From Gonocerus acuteangulatus (taxonomy: Eukaryota; Arthropoda; Insecta; Hemiptera; Coreidae): 64,000 nucleotides of DNA. The stretch spans positions 98,694,574-98,758,573 of the forward strand of contig OX328125.1 in NCBI GenBank assembly GCA_946811695.1, in the 5' to 3' direction. Shown here piece after piece: positions 44,931 to 55,970 of the stretch. The first letter of the stretch is position 1. Each line of letters starts with the position of its first letter. Position numbers and translations under genes: made by a program. The notes beneath the pieces are model-generated. The model searched no databases, had not been told where the DNA came from, and was given only the letters and a program-made list of their open reading frames with translations.

Positions 44931-45230
44931 AACTGTTTCTAAATGTTGTTCATAAAAAAATTTAGAGGACTTTTAGCAAAAATATATTTTATTTGTTAAC
45001 AGACATGAGAATTTCAGGATTTCAGTATATTCTCTTAGATATCTCAAAAATAGCTTGGAAATCGAGGTAAATTGATTTGAATACAGACAATTTTTGGTTA
45101 CCGAGTTCAATTATTGATGTAGAGAAGTGTTATTTATTTATTTATTTTATTTAATATTTGTTCAGTATTAATGTTTTAATTGTGTGTTTGTTGTTATTGT
45201 TTTCTCCCTCTCTCTCTGTTTAGTTATAAC

Positions 45231-45242
45231 TATATTTATTTT
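45231..45242. repeat. target site duplication, left copy
   Basis: 'tatatttatttt' recurs at 45587-45598, immediately after the palindromic element. It is low complexity, so weaker evidence than the other TSDs. Confidence 0.55.
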
Positions 45243-45346
45243 GATGATTAGATAGTTAGCCGTCGAGGTGATAAGTACAGATGGAATGGTTGGGATTCGG
45301 CTAAATAAACCTCAATATGATTTTGTTTTAAAAAAATCTATATTTC

Positions 45347-45381
45347 GGACGTTTCGGCTACTCATTGGTAGCCTTCGTCAG
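45347..45381 (-). ncRNA. hammerhead-like motif, left arm (P2)
   Basis: CTGACGA-A-GGCTAC-CAATGA-GTAGCC-GAAACGTCC. Consensus CUGANGA and GAAA are both intact, with six perfect helix II pairs. One extra A precedes helix II. Confidence 0.55.
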
Positions 45382-45478
45382 CTAAAATGACAAAAAAAAG
45401 AAATTAATACAGAAACAATCAAGACAAATTTATAATCTTGATTGTTTCTGTATTAATTTCTTTTTTTTGTCATTTTAG

Positions 45479-45513
45479 CTGACGAAGGCTACCAATGAGT
45501 AGCCGAAACGTCC
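45479..45513 (+). ncRNA. hammerhead-like motif, right arm (P2)
   Basis: Exact mirror of 45347-45381 on the plus strand. Confidence 0.55.
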
Positions 45514-45599
45514 GAAATATAGATTTTTTTAAAACAAAATCATATTGAGGTTTATTTAGCCGAATCCCAACCATTCCATCTGTACTTATATTTATTTTT

Positions 45600-46320
45600 T
45601 AGTTATATAATTTATTAGTCTTATTTCTTTATATATTTCTTCTCTTTTCAAGCTCATATTAAGTCTATAATGTTTTCACATGTATCTTTTTATTATTTAT
45701 TACGAATGTATCATTACTGACTATATGCACTTAGGCTGATGGACACTGTCCAAGCTTAGTAAATTGTTTTCCTTTTCTGCCAAATTAATTGTATATATAT
45801 TTACGAAATAAGTTTACATTCATTCGTGGTAAAGGTACTATGACCGCCCGAAAGCTTACTACATTTTCTACAAAAACGGATTCTAAAGAACTTTTTTACT
45901 GGAACAATCTCAGTCGGAGTAATAATTTTTTCAAAGGTCGAAAGTGTTCATTTCGTTGCTGTGAACAGTTTTTTTTTCAGTTTTTTTTCCACAGTTTTAA
46001 TAGACTCTTTTTTCCTGATGGATTTACTAAAAGCAGTAAAATGAATTTCCCTGTAAAACAAGATAATTTTCGCTACTGTAAGTTTTCTATGCATAACGTT
46101 AATAGCACAACAGTTGATACGTCGTTAAACACGAAAAACGTTAACTTGTGAATTGGGCTATATCCCGATTTTTTGTGTCGTCTATTTTTGGTTAGATGTG
46201 ATAATGTACTCGTGTTCATTGATCAATTTGTAAGATTTTTTTCTCTCTCTTTTTTTGTAAAAGTTATTACTTATTTATTTATTTATTTTTTATATGTGAG
46301 TTTATCCTGAGTCGGACTTT
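45600..46320. other. no supported gene; unrecognised 120-codon frame
   Basis: 45789-46151 (plus) is open for 120 codons, rich in Phe, Lys, Asn and Ser with C...C pairs (KCSFRCC). No domain was recognised and there is no second copy in this window. Confidence 0.3.
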
Positions 46321-46324
46321 TAGC

Positions 46325-46575
46325 ATAAATATGCTTTAGCGGTGACTAAACTGGAAAAAAACGTTGCATAAATGTGTCCGCTGGCGTTCGCTCATGCGTT
46401 GTGGCTTTCCTGCTTGCGGATTGCTGGTCGCGCCTGCGCAGTGCCCATGTACGAAAAAGAAGACCATGGACACACAAAAATGTGTCCGCTGGCGTTCACT
46501 CATGCGCAGTGGCATTCGCTGTGGCCATGTACTGTATGTTATAGAGTGCATAACATAGGTTTTTCGGGTGGAGCT
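46325..46575. repeat. second copy of the 3.9-kb GC-richer tandem block
   Basis: Shares 'taaatatgctttagcggtg', 'gtccgctggcgttcgctca', 'tgcgcagtg' and 'catgtacgaaaaagaagac' with 3835-4170. Confidence 0.7.
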
Positions 46576-47344
46576 TTCCTCATCTAATCCTGATCTAATT
46601 TAACACCTTTGGCTTTAGCATTAATGGATACCTCTTGTAACGCAGGTGTTGGAGTTTTTCAGAATACCACTTGACACTTTAATTTATTTTGGGTATTCTA
46701 TTAAAAATGTTGGCCCGTAATGGGCCGTTCGTATTATTGAAAATAAAAGAACAATTAAACAATGGCTTAACGCGGGCAGATGAAGCGTTAATAAATATAC
46801 TTTAATATAGTGATATGCTAAAGAGGCGGGACTATATCAGCTGACGTGTGCCGACACAGCTGGGTTCTTCAGACTTTAACGACCTGTTTATGTTGCTCAG
46901 CCACCGTAGTCCGAAAAGCTGCCGGCGCACCTAAAACAGGCTTTAGACCTTTTTTAAACCTTCCTAACTGTCAAGACAGTCTTAGCTCGTCACTAACTTT
47001 AGGGTCTGTCTTATTCTTTATCTCGTCTATCGGGAAAACCTGTTAAGTCTCGCCTCGTTTTGATTTATTAAGTCTGTAAATGCTGTCATCTCTTCACTTC
47101 TTTGTAGGAGATAAGTACGATTTTATTAACATAAATGTGAGATTGGGAGAAATAAAAATATTAAATGTGAATTCCTTATCTGGTTTGGAAAATAATTTTG
47201 TTTTTGTGTAGGAAGAAGTCCAGTAAAAATAGTTAAAATTACAGGACCTGTTCACAGAAGCTGCATGACACAGTAACGTTGTTAGTTAACGCTAGCTAGA
47301 ACAGAATGGGTACTAAAAAAAGAAAAAAAAGGAGGTATGTACTG
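46576..47344. other. no supported gene
   Basis: A 66-codon frame at 46846-47046 is unrecognised; nothing else seen. Confidence 0.35.
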
Positions 47345-47580
47345 TAGAGGAACTTGATTATTGACCATAAAACATTTGGCGAGATAGTGTGGTCAATTCT
47401 ATGTCCTGCCGCCCGAATTTTGCTGGTATCTCCCCTTTTGCTGGCACCTCCTAAATGCTGGTTGGGCACTGAATGACGAAATCGTTAGTGCACCTATGAG
47501 TTTCAAACTTGGGTCCTCCAGAACCCGAGTACCCTACCTCTGGGCCAAACTGTAGCCCAACCTTTTTGGGATACAGGAGA
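47345..47580 (-). mobile_element. tRNA-headed SINE (SINE-A), copy 2
   Basis: On the minus strand the head 'gtttggcccagaggtaggg' (A box) and 'caagtttgaaactc' (B box) are followed by a body sharing 'ggaggtgccagcaaa' and 'attcgggcggc' with the copy at 39041. Confidence 0.65.
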
Positions 47581-47954
47581 TGCAAAAGCTTTGGCTCAAA
47601 AATGTAAAGTGTTGTAGTATGGCGGATTGAAATGGATTTTAGGAATGAATCTGTACGTTGGAAGTGAATACAAAGATCGGAAGGATGTGAGCGGGTATTA
47701 TGGTAGTTAGCAAAGATATTTTATTTGAGGACTTGCTAGGTTCAGAGAAGTTTTTCGATTTTGCGGAGTGAGCCACGATAAAGACAGAAAAAGGGAGACC
47801 ATCAAGTCACCTCGCGGAAGAAGTGAGATGTCAGCAGAATTGTCAATTCGGTGTAGTTGTCAAATACCGTCTACCTAGAGCGAGTGTGATTGTACAGAAC
47901 TGTTCTTGGGGTAACGATGTTTATAAAACTAGGGAAAGACAAAGCAGACGGCGA

Positions 47955-48145
47955 GACGCCAAGTAGTGTGGGCCCACTTTTTGAGATTTAGTTGGTCTGT
48001 AATCCTACCCGCTGTACAGCTGTGGTTGGGACCAGCGAGACAGCTAGACGCTAAGCTCAGTGGGGTGTAGAGAGCCTGCTCGTTGAAATTTAGTGGGTCT
48101 GTAATACTAGCCGCTGTACGGCTGCGGATAGGACATGTCTCTGGA
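47955..48145 (+). repeat. tandem duplication, about 100 bp, two units
   Basis: 'ggtctgtaatcctacccgctgtacagctg' type block at about 47994 recurs diverged at about 48095 ('ctagccgctgtacggctg'). Confidence 0.7.
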
Positions 48146-48891
48146 CAGGACCTCCAGTGTACTCCCTACAGCCTAATACTATGTCATTCCCTTCTACGCG
48201 ACAAATCATACTACCCCACTAAAAATGGTGTGCTACGCCTTACTAAAAGCTCCATGGATTTCTTTGGTAATTTTCTGGTTTTCATGTTTTCTTAGCATCA
48301 TGAACTCTACCAAAACAGCCACAAGTCGAATGTGTATAGGAATCTGTATTAAAAGACCCAGATTCGAATCAAACCTAGAGAAAGCCCAGAGATGGACTCT
48401 TTGAAAGAACTCCCTATCCCACCGTGGTTGCTTAGAAAGTGTACCAGACTTAGACAAAGGACCTTTGTTTGATACGCTGTATGGAATCTTTTAACTAACA
48501 TGTTTGTACATCAAGTACAGTTTTCTTGCTGATCTCACCTGTCTGTTAGTTGCACCATACCCTTTCGCCTCCCTTAATATCCACAAGAACATGTTGGAAC
48601 ATCCTTATTGTATTCAGCTGGGCTTCCTTCGTTTCAGAGAAATACATTGACGACTTGTTATGACATGATTTATGGCATTCTTACATCTCTTCTTCCATCC
48701 TAACCCACTTCCCTTATCTCCTACGACGTCTCTTTCATTTTTAAAAATTTCTGCGAGCGATATGACAAAATATGAAATTGGAAAAACCTTTTTCAATTAA
48801 TAAGATTGACCACCTGGCAGCAACTATCGAATTTGAGGTTTAACGCTGAATATCAGCATAAATACCAAAGGTATTCAAGATGGCCGTTTTA

Positions 48892-48932
<41 letters not shown>

Positions 48933-49080
48933 GTGATGGAATTTTTTTTTCGATTCCAGCATAACAAAATCCAAACGAAACCGTCAAAAAATCTCATGCT
49001 GTTTTCGGTAGCAGGACTGTGCAATAGGTAGGTCCTAAGGTAATTCCTAGTGAAAAAGATCTACATATTGACGGTTCAGA
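48146..49080. other. no supported gene
   Basis: Contains a poly-A tract at about 48894-48929. No coding or RNA feature was recognised. Confidence 0.35.
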
Positions 49081-49081
49081 G

Positions 49082-49416
49082 CACAACTAGACCAAGTCCA
49101 TTTTTGGCATTTTATGTAGTAATGGGATTGAAGAGTATTACTAAAATGGCTCTTTTCAGTGCTACAGGAGACTAAGTCCTAACTTCATTATTTTGCCACT
49201 TGTAGCAGTTCTTGCTACACATCTGGAAGTCATTCTTATTTGTTTTCAGAGCACAAGCCAAGTCCAAGTTATAACTATTTTATGAACAAGCCTATACATA
49301 AATAATGTCAGTGTTTAAGTTAAAATCTTTTTAAGACTTATACTGGTCAATAGGATTTATACAATACTCATTTTCTGAAAACTGTATAACATGGATTTCT
49401 AGTTGTGCTCTGAACC
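49082..49416. repeat. element-like segment with 19-bp inverted ends
   Basis: 'ggttcagagcacaactaga' (49082-49100) and its exact inverse (49398-49416) enclose 335 bp; a third partial copy ('ttcagagcacaagccaag') lies inside near 49247. MITE-like; no transposase. Confidence 0.65.
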
Positions 49417-49419
49417 CTC

Positions 49420-50155
49420 CAATTGAAGATCAGAAATTACCACAACTCTTATTCATCCAAAATGATTCCGGACAATTTCCATAGTCCATCATATCGACCT
49501 AGTCCATCCCAACCTGTTCTACTGTCTTAGTAGAGGTGGACGATCTCACTGGCTCGTGCCTGATATAAAAACACACGCGAACCCCACCTTGTTCTGGGAA
49601 GCCGTTTCACTCTGCACCAGCTAGACATCCTCTCTCCCGACGTAGACTTCTGGGGTGGTCTCGCAAGTATGCTGTACCAAGCAAGGGGGAAAGTGAAAAC
49701 TACGTCCGAATGCAATAGTTATGAGAAATCTGATTTAAGCCGTTAAAATTAGAGTTTACTAGTGTTTAAAGTAGTTATGTTCCTAGATGAGCTGACTGCA
49801 TTGATTTCACTGTGACTTTATGAGAGCAGTGCTTGTAAAGAGTTCCCACATTCATGAAGTGAAGTATATATACTACACTATTTTCAATAAATACTATTGT
49901 AAAATTGGAAAATGGAAAGTGATCAGCGAAAGGAGTAACATAATCAGGAAACAAGGCTTAGTTTCAACAAGGAACATTAGTTCCAAGAAGAACATTCAAA
50001 GAGGAGGCACATTTTCAAGAAACTATTGAAGTGATTATGAAGAACAATCTCGAAAATCATTGCCACCTTCCTTGAAGAACTTAACCATCTGAGCACCAAG
50101 TGTTCATCATCGTTAGGCAAGGTTTCATTCCATTCTTTAAACTATCCCTTCATTT
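49420..50155. other. no supported gene
   Basis: Nothing recognised. Confidence 0.3.
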
Positions 50156-50156
50156 T

Positions 50157-50240
50157 TTTTTAAGAGTGGTAACCTATAGATAACCCGTCCTAAAATTCTT
50201 AGTTAGTAATAATGGACGTTGAAATTAAAATAATACTTCA
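50157..50240 (+). mobile_element. SINE-B 3' fragment
   Basis: 'gtggtaacctatagataac', 'ccgtcctaaaattct' and 'taataatggacgttgaaatt' match the 3' part of the SINE at 51895-52145. Head and body are absent. Confidence 0.6.
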
Positions 50241-51597
50241 TTTAACTCTTATCTTTTTGACAAGAAAATTTCGAAGGTCTGTGGACATCCAAACTTTTCG
50301 TTCTTGGTCGTGAACGAAAATTGAGCTGAGCAAAAAATTAAATTCGTAATGTTTTCGGGTATTGATTATTGCAAAGTATTAGTGATGTAAAAGAGGGTGA
50401 ATAAAAGGTGGGATAAATTAAAGGGTATATGCAATAAATGTACAATTTATAACCAAAAATGAATAAATGTTTTTTAAAATCGTCCCAAATAATTGTTTCA
50501 CGATCAAAAAGATTTCTTCATCATTTGATCAAAATTTTTGAAAGGATTTTCATTTCTACCCACGTTAATCCTCTATTCTCTTCTTCAAATTTCCGTCCAT
50601 CTTGTCTGAAAATAACCCCAATTTCCAAACAGATAATGTGTAATAAAGTTTTTACCTCTAATTTACCCTTAAAAAATGATAATGCTGAAAAAAGAAGTTT
50701 GAATTTCCCTGCGATTTTTAAAAAGTGATGTGTTATCTCGCCAATGTTTTTATTTTTTCAGTGCAATGTATTGTGAGATTATTATATTTTTTTGACTTTT
50801 CAAGAACATTGATTTCTCTATTTTCTTGAAATGTTCCGAATACCAAAGAATAGACGGAGTGCAAACCAATGACCAAGATGCATTCTAGAAAATATGAAAC
50901 CGCACCTAAAATGCATTTCAGGCATTCTTTTAAGGTGAACCATTAGACCGAACATACTGTCTCTATTTCTAGCCATTCTCCAAATATTACTTCTGCTCAG
51001 GGAATATAATGCCCGATGGCCTACGTACACAAACCACGGTCTCAGGAGGTTCAAGGACTTGGCAGGAACTCAAAGACGCCGGCCTGAACAAACAGAATAA
51101 GTGGCTTGTGTACAAAGCAGGCAATCCCCGTTGCAGCCGTCTCGGACTTCTTGTCACCTTCTCTAGGCTTTTATGATACTTATATGCTCAGTAGCTTATT
51201 CAGAATAACTTTTAGTTTCAGGATCATATGCAGAAATCTTGTTAAATTCAATATTAGCTTTCGGTAAACGTGTAATATGTTACATTGTGGCTACCAGAAT
51301 ACGAAAACTCGAAAACATGCTAAACTTGTGACGAAAGAACAAACTTACCAACCAGTCGACTCGTATTATGAAGACATATCACTACAACCTGTCAAAAGAG
51401 TCCTAAATAAGTAGCAACTCGAGTAGGGAATAAATAGCAGTAGGGACTTAGTGCAGTGTAATTTACAGTTAATCGCTGGCATTCGTCATAAAGAAGATCA
51501 CGACGTGAAGAAGTAGCAGTAGCCAGACTACGTATTTGCCGTTGTGCAAATAGGTATTTGACCTATAAGTGCAAACTCATCGTCTTACACCGTTAAA
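50241..51597. other. no supported gene; dispersed repeat fragment
   Basis: 50375-50460 ('gtgatgtaaaagagggtg', 'gggtatatgcaataaatg') recurs diverged at 56520-56590. The rest is featureless. Confidence 0.4.
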
Positions 51598-51816
51598 GGG
51601 CCGCCACACACTATGAGGTAGACCGGACAGGTTCACCCGTCCGGTCTACCTCATAGTCTGTGGCGGAACTTTACTACCCCCACTCTACCCTTTCCGGCGA
51701 CCTCACACCTGATGAAAATTCGATTAATTCCACCTCACAGGCGAGTAGACCTCATGTGTGTGTGGGGGTTGTCAGGTGTACCTGTCCGGTCTACCTCATA
51801 GTGTGTGGCCGGCCTA
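51598..51816. mobile_element. MITE with long inverted ends and an internal extra copy
   Basis: 'gccacacactatgaggtaga' with 'ccggacaggt' appears forward at 51602 and inverted at 51640-51665, forming a tight foldback with arms of about 30 bp. A third, inverted copy at 51785-51812 forms the right end. The middle (51668-51770) also has the related 'gtagacctcatgtgtgtg'. Probably one TIR element inside or abutting another of its family. Non-coding. Confidence 0.75.
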
Positions 51817-51894
51817 AGACGTTACCTAGACTCCCAGATTGACTTGACAGAACTTCCTGTAGATGACAGCCATCACATTGACGCAATACGTATA

Positions 51895-52145
51895 CACTTG
51901 AGTTTGGCACAGCTGAACCACAATACACAGCACTTGACTCACATTCTAGAGGTGTCGAGTTCGAATCTCGGACGGTCAATAATGATTTTACCTTCTAGTT
52001 TCGTCAATTAAGCGTTGTATTCGGGGCCCACGCTAGAGGTAGTGGCTTTTCTATCGAAAAAAGAAAAGGCATCAGCCCAAACCTGGCTAGAAAAGGGAGG
52101 TTATAGATAACCAGTCCTAAAATCTGTTGTTAATAATAAATGGAC
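51895..52145 (+). mobile_element. tRNA-headed SINE (SINE-B), fullest copy
   Basis: The head 'gtttggcacagctgaacca' (weak A box) is followed by an intact B box 'gagttcgaatctcgg' (51957-51971). The body has 'cccacgctagaggtagtgg' and 'gaaaaggcatcagcccaaac'. Then comes a degraded central block ('gggaggttatagataacc') and the 3' end 'aataataaatggacgttaaa'. Confidence 0.75.
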
Positions 52146-54087
52146 GTTAAAATTTAAATAAAAAAAACTTGCATACCCGTTTCATTGACACCCATTCCGC
52201 GAGTTGTGTCATATTTATGAAGATATTGAATGGTGACAGGTGGCTCTTTACAATATCAGTTTCTAAGTGAAACCCCATTTATACCTCATTGAAAAAAAAA
52301 AGAAGACCGGAAGTTGCACTTTTAATATTGGAGGGCATAATAACATTTTAGTTCTTTGGCCAAAGAAATTAATATACTACTACTGACGGGTGACATCAAT
52401 GTGTGGACTTGTTTCGCTAAATAATTGAAATATGTGGTATGTGGTAGTTTTAGATAGTATGGTGCTTTGCGTAGTGAAGGTAATTGTTTAATGGTTAGTT
52501 TTTTTGTTGCCGTTTATGGACTTTATTGACTGACTTGTTAAAGTGTATTTCCTATTCTTGATAAGTAGAAACAATAATAGATCCATTTTACACGAGTCTA
52601 ATTCAATATAAAGTGGCTCTACAGGAGTGTTACCCATGGGAGCGAGGTTTTCGGGAAGAGAGAAGTTGCAGTAAGAGGGGGAAGAGTGGGTTGGAGGTAA
52701 TTTGTGGAAGGGGTGGTTGGTAGAACTGACGAGGGTTATGTGTAGTAAGGGATGGTTGGTACAACTGCGGGGGGGGGGGGGTTATGTGTAGGTAAGGGGA
52801 GCACCGCAAGTGGTTATCATGGCACCTAGCCGCAAATTGGACAGCGGCGGCCGCGCCGTATGTGAATTATTGACGGAGACTTCTAGAAATGAGATTATCC
52901 GGAGCTAAGGGTTGTCTGAGGGTTGTGTCAACCCGTCGGTGCCAAGGGAAGTCAACCCAATATATGATCTTCTTCTCTTTCTGACTCCATAAACATTTCA
53001 TGCTCTTTATCATATGCGGACGTTTTATTGGATCGCGATAAATTGTTAAACATTATTTCGAATTTGGAAGAAAAATGGTTACCTAGACGTTTATTTGGGT
53101 TTATTAAGGCATAAAACTACAAGTTTATCATTGCTCAGTATTTAACTTTTCCTGTGGATTTCGGCTTCCATTATATAATCTTGCCGTATAATATTATAAT
53201 CTTAAAGTATCCAGGCGCACGGTAGTCCACCATCATTGTTGTGTATATATGACGCGAAGTAGAGCCAATTTTTACCCTAACCTAACTTTGAACCAGTTAA
53301 AGATAACCTTATGAAATTTTACTTACCTAGTTTCATTTTTTAAAATTAAATTTCTCTTTTATTGATATTTACAATCTGTGCAAATATGTTCAATAAGTAA
53401 ATTTGATGAAACAATGGCAACACACTAGATGAGATGAGGGGAGAAGGCAGACAGTACTGCTACTCCCAATGACAGTTCTGGTCTTATCGTATTTTAATGC
53501 AAATTTGGTCGAAATATATACACTATTTGCAATATTTACGCTTTCTTGCAATAAGTTGTCTAGGAAAAAGGATTATTAAGAATAACAATGGAATAGAGGG
53601 ATCTGCCAAGAGGATTGGGGTGGGCTGGGATTTCAGAGAAAAAAATTAGGGATCGGGATTTGGCTAAATTATGGACAAAGGGTATATCTTACTTAGGTAT
53701 TATACTAATAGATGTGAGTAATATTGGTTTCATAATTCTACATTGAAGCTTTCTTTGGATATAGGTGATGAAAAATCGGATTTTATACGACTGACTGACT
53801 CACTCACTCAAAAAATTATTAGCCACTTTTCGACCAGCATGAGACTTGAGCTTTTTGAGTATGGTAGATATTAAGAAAATTTGTGTTTGACTCCAGTCCC
53901 GGGGGTATCCGTTTTATTAACTTGGAGGTCCCTGTTTTGAAGTATCTGTAAAATAGCCTTAAATAGCCAAATGCTAAATAATAATGTTATGCTTCATATT
54001 TGCTTATAATGGTCCAGTTAGTTATATGAAGTATGTTATTCCGCAGAATCGCTGTTTAGCTTCTGTTAATTCGGCAATGTTTTGCTT
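52146..54087. other. no supported gene
   Basis: Nothing coding. 53790-53815 ('gactgactgactcactcactc') resembles sequence found just inside Helitron 5' ends, but no terminus was identified. Confidence 0.35.
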
Positions 54088-54335
54088 ATCGATGGCCTAG
54101 AATGAAAACCTCGTATCTAAAAAAAAACGTTAATAACTTTTATACGTTATTAGATGGTAAAGATTCTATTTGACAATCCTTGAGAGTCAAAGAAACTCTA
54201 TCTTACTCGTCCTGGACTATATCGACGAAGAAGAAAACCTTGCGGGCTTCTCAATAACCATAATATCCATGTATTTAGGTATAAAAGTTAATTAATTTTA
54301 TTTTTGAGATACACGGTTTTCATTCTAGGCCATCG
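54088..54335. repeat. MITE-like segment with inverted ends
   Basis: 'gatggcctagaatgaaaac' (about 54093-54111) and its exact inverse at about 54317-54335 enclose roughly 240 bp; imperfect complementarity continues inward (cctcgtatct/agatacacgg). It abuts the minisatellite. Confidence 0.65.
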
Positions 54336-54347
54336 TTATATTTCTTT

Positions 54348-55166
54348 CATAGATAGCTCAACCAGTAGCCTCGTAGGATTTATATTTTTTCATAGATAGC
54401 TCAACCAGTTGCCTCGTAGGATTTATATTTTTTCATAGATAGCTCAAGCAGTTGCCTCGCAGGATTTATATTTTTTCATAGATACCTCAACCAGTTGCCT
54501 CGTAGGATTTATATTTTTTCATAGATAGCTCAACCAGTTGCCTCGTAGGATTTATATTTTTTCATAGATAGCTCAACCAGTTGCCTCGTAGGATTTATAT
54601 TTTTTCATAGATAGCTCAACCAGTTGCCTCGTAGGATTTATATTTTTTCATAGATAGCTCAAGCAGTTGCCTCGCAGGATTTATATTTTTTCATAGATAG
54701 CTCAACCAGTTGCCTCGTAGGATTTATATTTTTTCATAGATAGCTCAACCAGTTGCCTCGTAGGATTTATATTTTTTCATAGATAGCTCAAGCAGTTGCC
54801 TCGCAGGATTTATATTTTTTCATAGATAGCTCAACCAGTTGCCTCGTAGGATTTATATTTTTTCATAGATAGCTCAACCAGTTGCCTCGTAGGATTTATA
54901 TTTTTTCATAGATAGCTCAAGCAGTTGCCTCGCAGGATTTATATTTTTTCATAGATAGCTCAACCAGTTGCCTCGTAGGATTTATATTTCTTTCATAGAT
55001 AGCTCAACCAGTTGCCTCGTAGGATTTATATTTTTTCATAGATAGCTCAACCAGTTGCCTCGTAGGATTTATATTTTTTCATAGATAGCTCAACCAGTTG
55101 CCTCGTAGGATTTATATTTTTTCATAGATATCTCAAGCAGTTGCCTCGCAGGATTTATATTTTTTT
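54348..55166 (+). repeat. 43-bp minisatellite, 19 units, with higher-order structure
   Basis: Unit of 43 bp starting 'catagatagctcaaccagtt' and ending in T6. Two unit types: A ('caacc...cgtagg', 14 units) and B ('caagc...cgcagg', 5 units), the two substitutions always linked. Order is AAB AAAAB AAB AAB AAAAB. Units otherwise differ by only single changes (for example 'agtagcc' in the first unit, 'gatacc' in the fourth, one C in the T run twice). No spacers, so not CRISPR-like. Confidence 0.95.
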
Positions 55167-55430
55167 ATGTCTAATCACCGATGGTTTCCAGTGTCTATTG
55201 TTTTACTTCCCGTGAATAACTCTAACCATTCGATTTGTTTAGTATATTTTAGTTAATTATCAGATTTATGAAAGAATATTATAAGGACCATTTGTGGCTT
55301 TCTACCACTCACCGACGTTTCTAAATATCCACAGTGGGATTGGGAATTTCATGAGCCAATCCAAAACAGAAAAACTCAACCCACGGGGTTTGGACCCACA
55401 TCTAATATGTATGAATCCCGCACAAGTCCT

Positions 55431-55572
55431 GTTCAAGTGGTTATAGTCTTGTACCTTACATTTCAACTTTAATTAATGAAAATTTGAGATAATGAGACAA
55501 AATGCCGCTTTTTGGCGTGAGATGATTACCACATGGAGGCTTGAACCTCGCATCTCGAGGGAAAAAAGCCAC
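55431..55572 (+). repeat. direct repeat, unit 1 (about 140 bp)
   Basis: 'gttcaagtggttatagtctt' to 'cctcgcatctcgaggg' recurs at 55804-55970 with about 80% identity. The flanking parts are related too (55680-55800 against 56560-56720), so a segment of about 0.8 kb looks duplicated in tandem. Confidence 0.7.
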
Positions 55573-55615
55573 AGGAATTTGTGGGGGAAATTTAAATTCG
55601 TAATTTGGTAGGTAT

Positions 55616-55618
<3 letters not shown>

Positions 55619-55673
<55 letters not shown>
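55619..55673. repeat. (TA)n microsatellite
   Basis: Pure TA run; source of IYIY frames on the minus strand. Confidence 0.95.
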
Positions 55674-55677
<4 letters not shown>

Positions 55678-55803
55678 GTATAATTCATTATTTATTTTCT
55701 TTCTTTTTAGAAGGAAATCACTCATTTTGTGTGTTGGTTTCACTATGTTTTATTACATAACCGACAGATAGTACACTATTCAATTCAAATGTATACAGGA
55801 AAA

Positions 55804-55970
55804 TCCTGTTCAAGTGGTTGTAATCTTGTTCCTTACATTTCAACTTTAATTCATGGAAATTTCAGATAATAAGGTATATTGCCGCCTTTTGGCGGGAGAT
55901 GATACCATGGAGCCTCCATGGAACCTCGGATCTAGATCCCCGGTAGACGGGAGTCGAGCCACAGATGCCG
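55804..55970 (+). repeat. direct repeat, unit 2
   Basis: Second copy of 55431-55572. Downstream (55970-56190) is a GC-richer stretch whose 113-codon frame has no recognisable domain. Confidence 0.7.

Larger units (their letters stand above)
45243..45586. mobile_element. perfectly palindromic PLE derivative (P2 type)
   Basis: Arms of 154 bp (45271-45424 and 45436-45589) are exact reverse complements at every position I compared, around an 11-nt spacer. A single-sided extension (45243-45270, 'gttagccgtcgaggtga') lies left, homologous in inverse to 57150-57175. Each arm contains a complete hammerhead-like core on opposite strands. No coding sequence. The absence of any arm difference implies very recent insertion or arm-to-arm conversion. 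Confidence 0.85.

Noticed and set aside
45347..45513. canonical type I hammerhead ribozyme
   Set aside because: All copies carry one extra base before helix II, and GAAAC-GTC leaves no loop for helix III. I therefore call it hammerhead-like and leave activity open.
45789..46151. 120-codon gene
   Set aside because: No recognisable domain, Kozak context or repeat conservation. Kept only as an unrecognised frame in a gene-free stretch.
54348..55166. CRISPR array
   Set aside because: Regular 43-bp periodicity, but there are no unique spacers; units are head to tail and the context is eukaryotic.
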